Below, in pieces: positions 5,701 to 5,771 of a stretch of 5,771 nt of DNA (positions are counted from its first letter, which is position 1; every line of letters starts with the position of its first letter). Where the stretch lies: NCBI GenBank assembly GCA_013696425.1, contig JACCYP010000179.1, positions 1 through 5,771 on the forward strand, read 5' to 3'. Made by a program: the position numbers and the translations under genes. The notes under the pieces were generated by a model. It ran no database searches. It saw only the letters and a program-made list of their open reading frames with translations, and had not been told where the DNA came from. Source of the stretch: Thermoleophilaceae bacterium. GTDB taxonomy: Bacteria; Actinomycetota; Thermoleophilia; Solirubrobacterales; Thermoleophilaceae.

Positions 5701-5717
5701 CCGGCGCGCTAAGCCGG
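5701..5717 (+). terminator. Weak stem-loop after the lipoprotein gene
   Basis: CCGGC (5701-5705) can pair with GCCGG (5713-5717) around a 7-base loop three bases after the stop codon. No T-run follows (GAAAACC instead), so it is not a standard intrinsic terminator; it might stall polymerase or protect the mRNA end, or be chance in GC-rich DNA. Confidence 0.2.
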
Positions 5718-5729
5718 CGAAAACCGAGC

Positions 5730-5771
5730 ATGCCAAGGAAGCAGGGCCGAAGCCTTGGCGGAGCCAAGGCG
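5730..5771 (+). CDS. Possible start of a further gene, cut by the window edge
   Basis: ATG 5730 opens a frame reading MPRKQGRSLGGAKA to the last base without a stop. The basic N-terminus is plausible, but only 14 codons are visible, the ribosome-binding site is weak (GAG at 5726-5728), and the same bases form strong inverted repeats. Product unknown; it may not be a gene. Confidence 0.2.
   Translation, partial: MPRKQGRSLGGAKA
5732..5770 (+). repeat. Three-arm inverted repeat able to form two alternative hairpins
   Basis: GCCAAGG (5732-5738) can pair with CCTTGGC (5753-5759) around a 14-base loop, or GCCTTGGC (5752-5759) can pair with GCCAAGGC (5763-5770) around a 3-base loop. Both are perfect stems and share the middle arm, so they exclude each other. 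No T-run is visible before the window ends. This may be a terminator or antiterminator-type structure, a dispersed repeat, or an incidental palindrome within a coding start. Confidence 0.4.

Noticed and set aside
4817..5767. Minus-strand frame of 316 codons opposite the DUF2269 and lipoprotein genes
   Set aside because: Low-complexity Arg/Gly/Leu/Val composition and opposite two genes with clear membrane or lipobox features.
1..5771. CRISPR array, insertion sequence or toxin-antitoxin pair
   Set aside because: No regularly spaced repeats, transposase motifs, terminal inverted repeats or paired small genes of that type were seen.

Overview
The window is GC-rich (roughly two thirds or more G+C), gene-dense DNA that looks actinobacterial. 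The particular mix suggests a Thermoleophilia/Solirubrobacterales-like lineage: a GlmU-Prs pair with actinobacterial-type Prs motifs (FANGE, PDAGRVK), a small secreted protein with a 'C-x-x-A ... W-x-C ... C' pattern, a pilin-like C-terminal domain, and TANNNT boxes placed directly before start codons. The lineage is an inference; no 16S or other marker is present.

Layout. (1) 1-534 (+): C-terminal part of a PucR/CdaR-type regulator that begins outside the window. (2) 531-857 (+): a small exported six-cysteine protein whose only sensible start is a CTG overlapping the regulator's stop codon. (3) 854-1590 (-): an HNH endonuclease-like gene broken by a one-base frameshift. A perfect LexA/SOS-box consensus lies two bases in front of its ATG, and parts of it are clearly less GC-rich than the rest. 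(4) 1630-1703 (-): tRNA-Gln(UUG). (5) 1718-2377 (-): a six- or seven-helix potassium-channel-like protein with a TTTGYGD filter. (6) 2410-5698 (+): a tightly packed operon of glmU (UDP-GlcNAc synthesis), prs (PRPP synthesis), a DUF2269-like membrane protein broken by an 8-bp tandem duplication, and a lipoprotein carrying a pilin-like domain. Junctions are ATGA, TAG-ATG and TAA-ATG, so no spacer exists between any two genes. (7) 5699-5771: inverted repeats and possibly the first 14 codons of another gene.

How the genes relate. glmU and prs are housekeeping genes supplying the peptidoglycan precursor UDP-GlcNAc and the nucleotide precursor PRPP; the two downstream envelope genes look co-transcribed with them. 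The channel gene is divergent from glmU across 32 bp, and both start codons have a TANNNT element 6-7 bases upstream, which suggests leaderless transcripts. The channel, tRNA-Gln and HNH gene run in the same direction; the HNH gene looks like an insertion immediately 3' of the tRNA and ends in a CTAG shared with the convergent secreted-protein gene.

No CRISPR array, insertion sequence or clearly new multi-gene system is visible. The items most worth a second look are the SOS-box/HNH pairing, the pilin-domain lipoprotein, the slippage-type 8-bp duplication and the CTG start.
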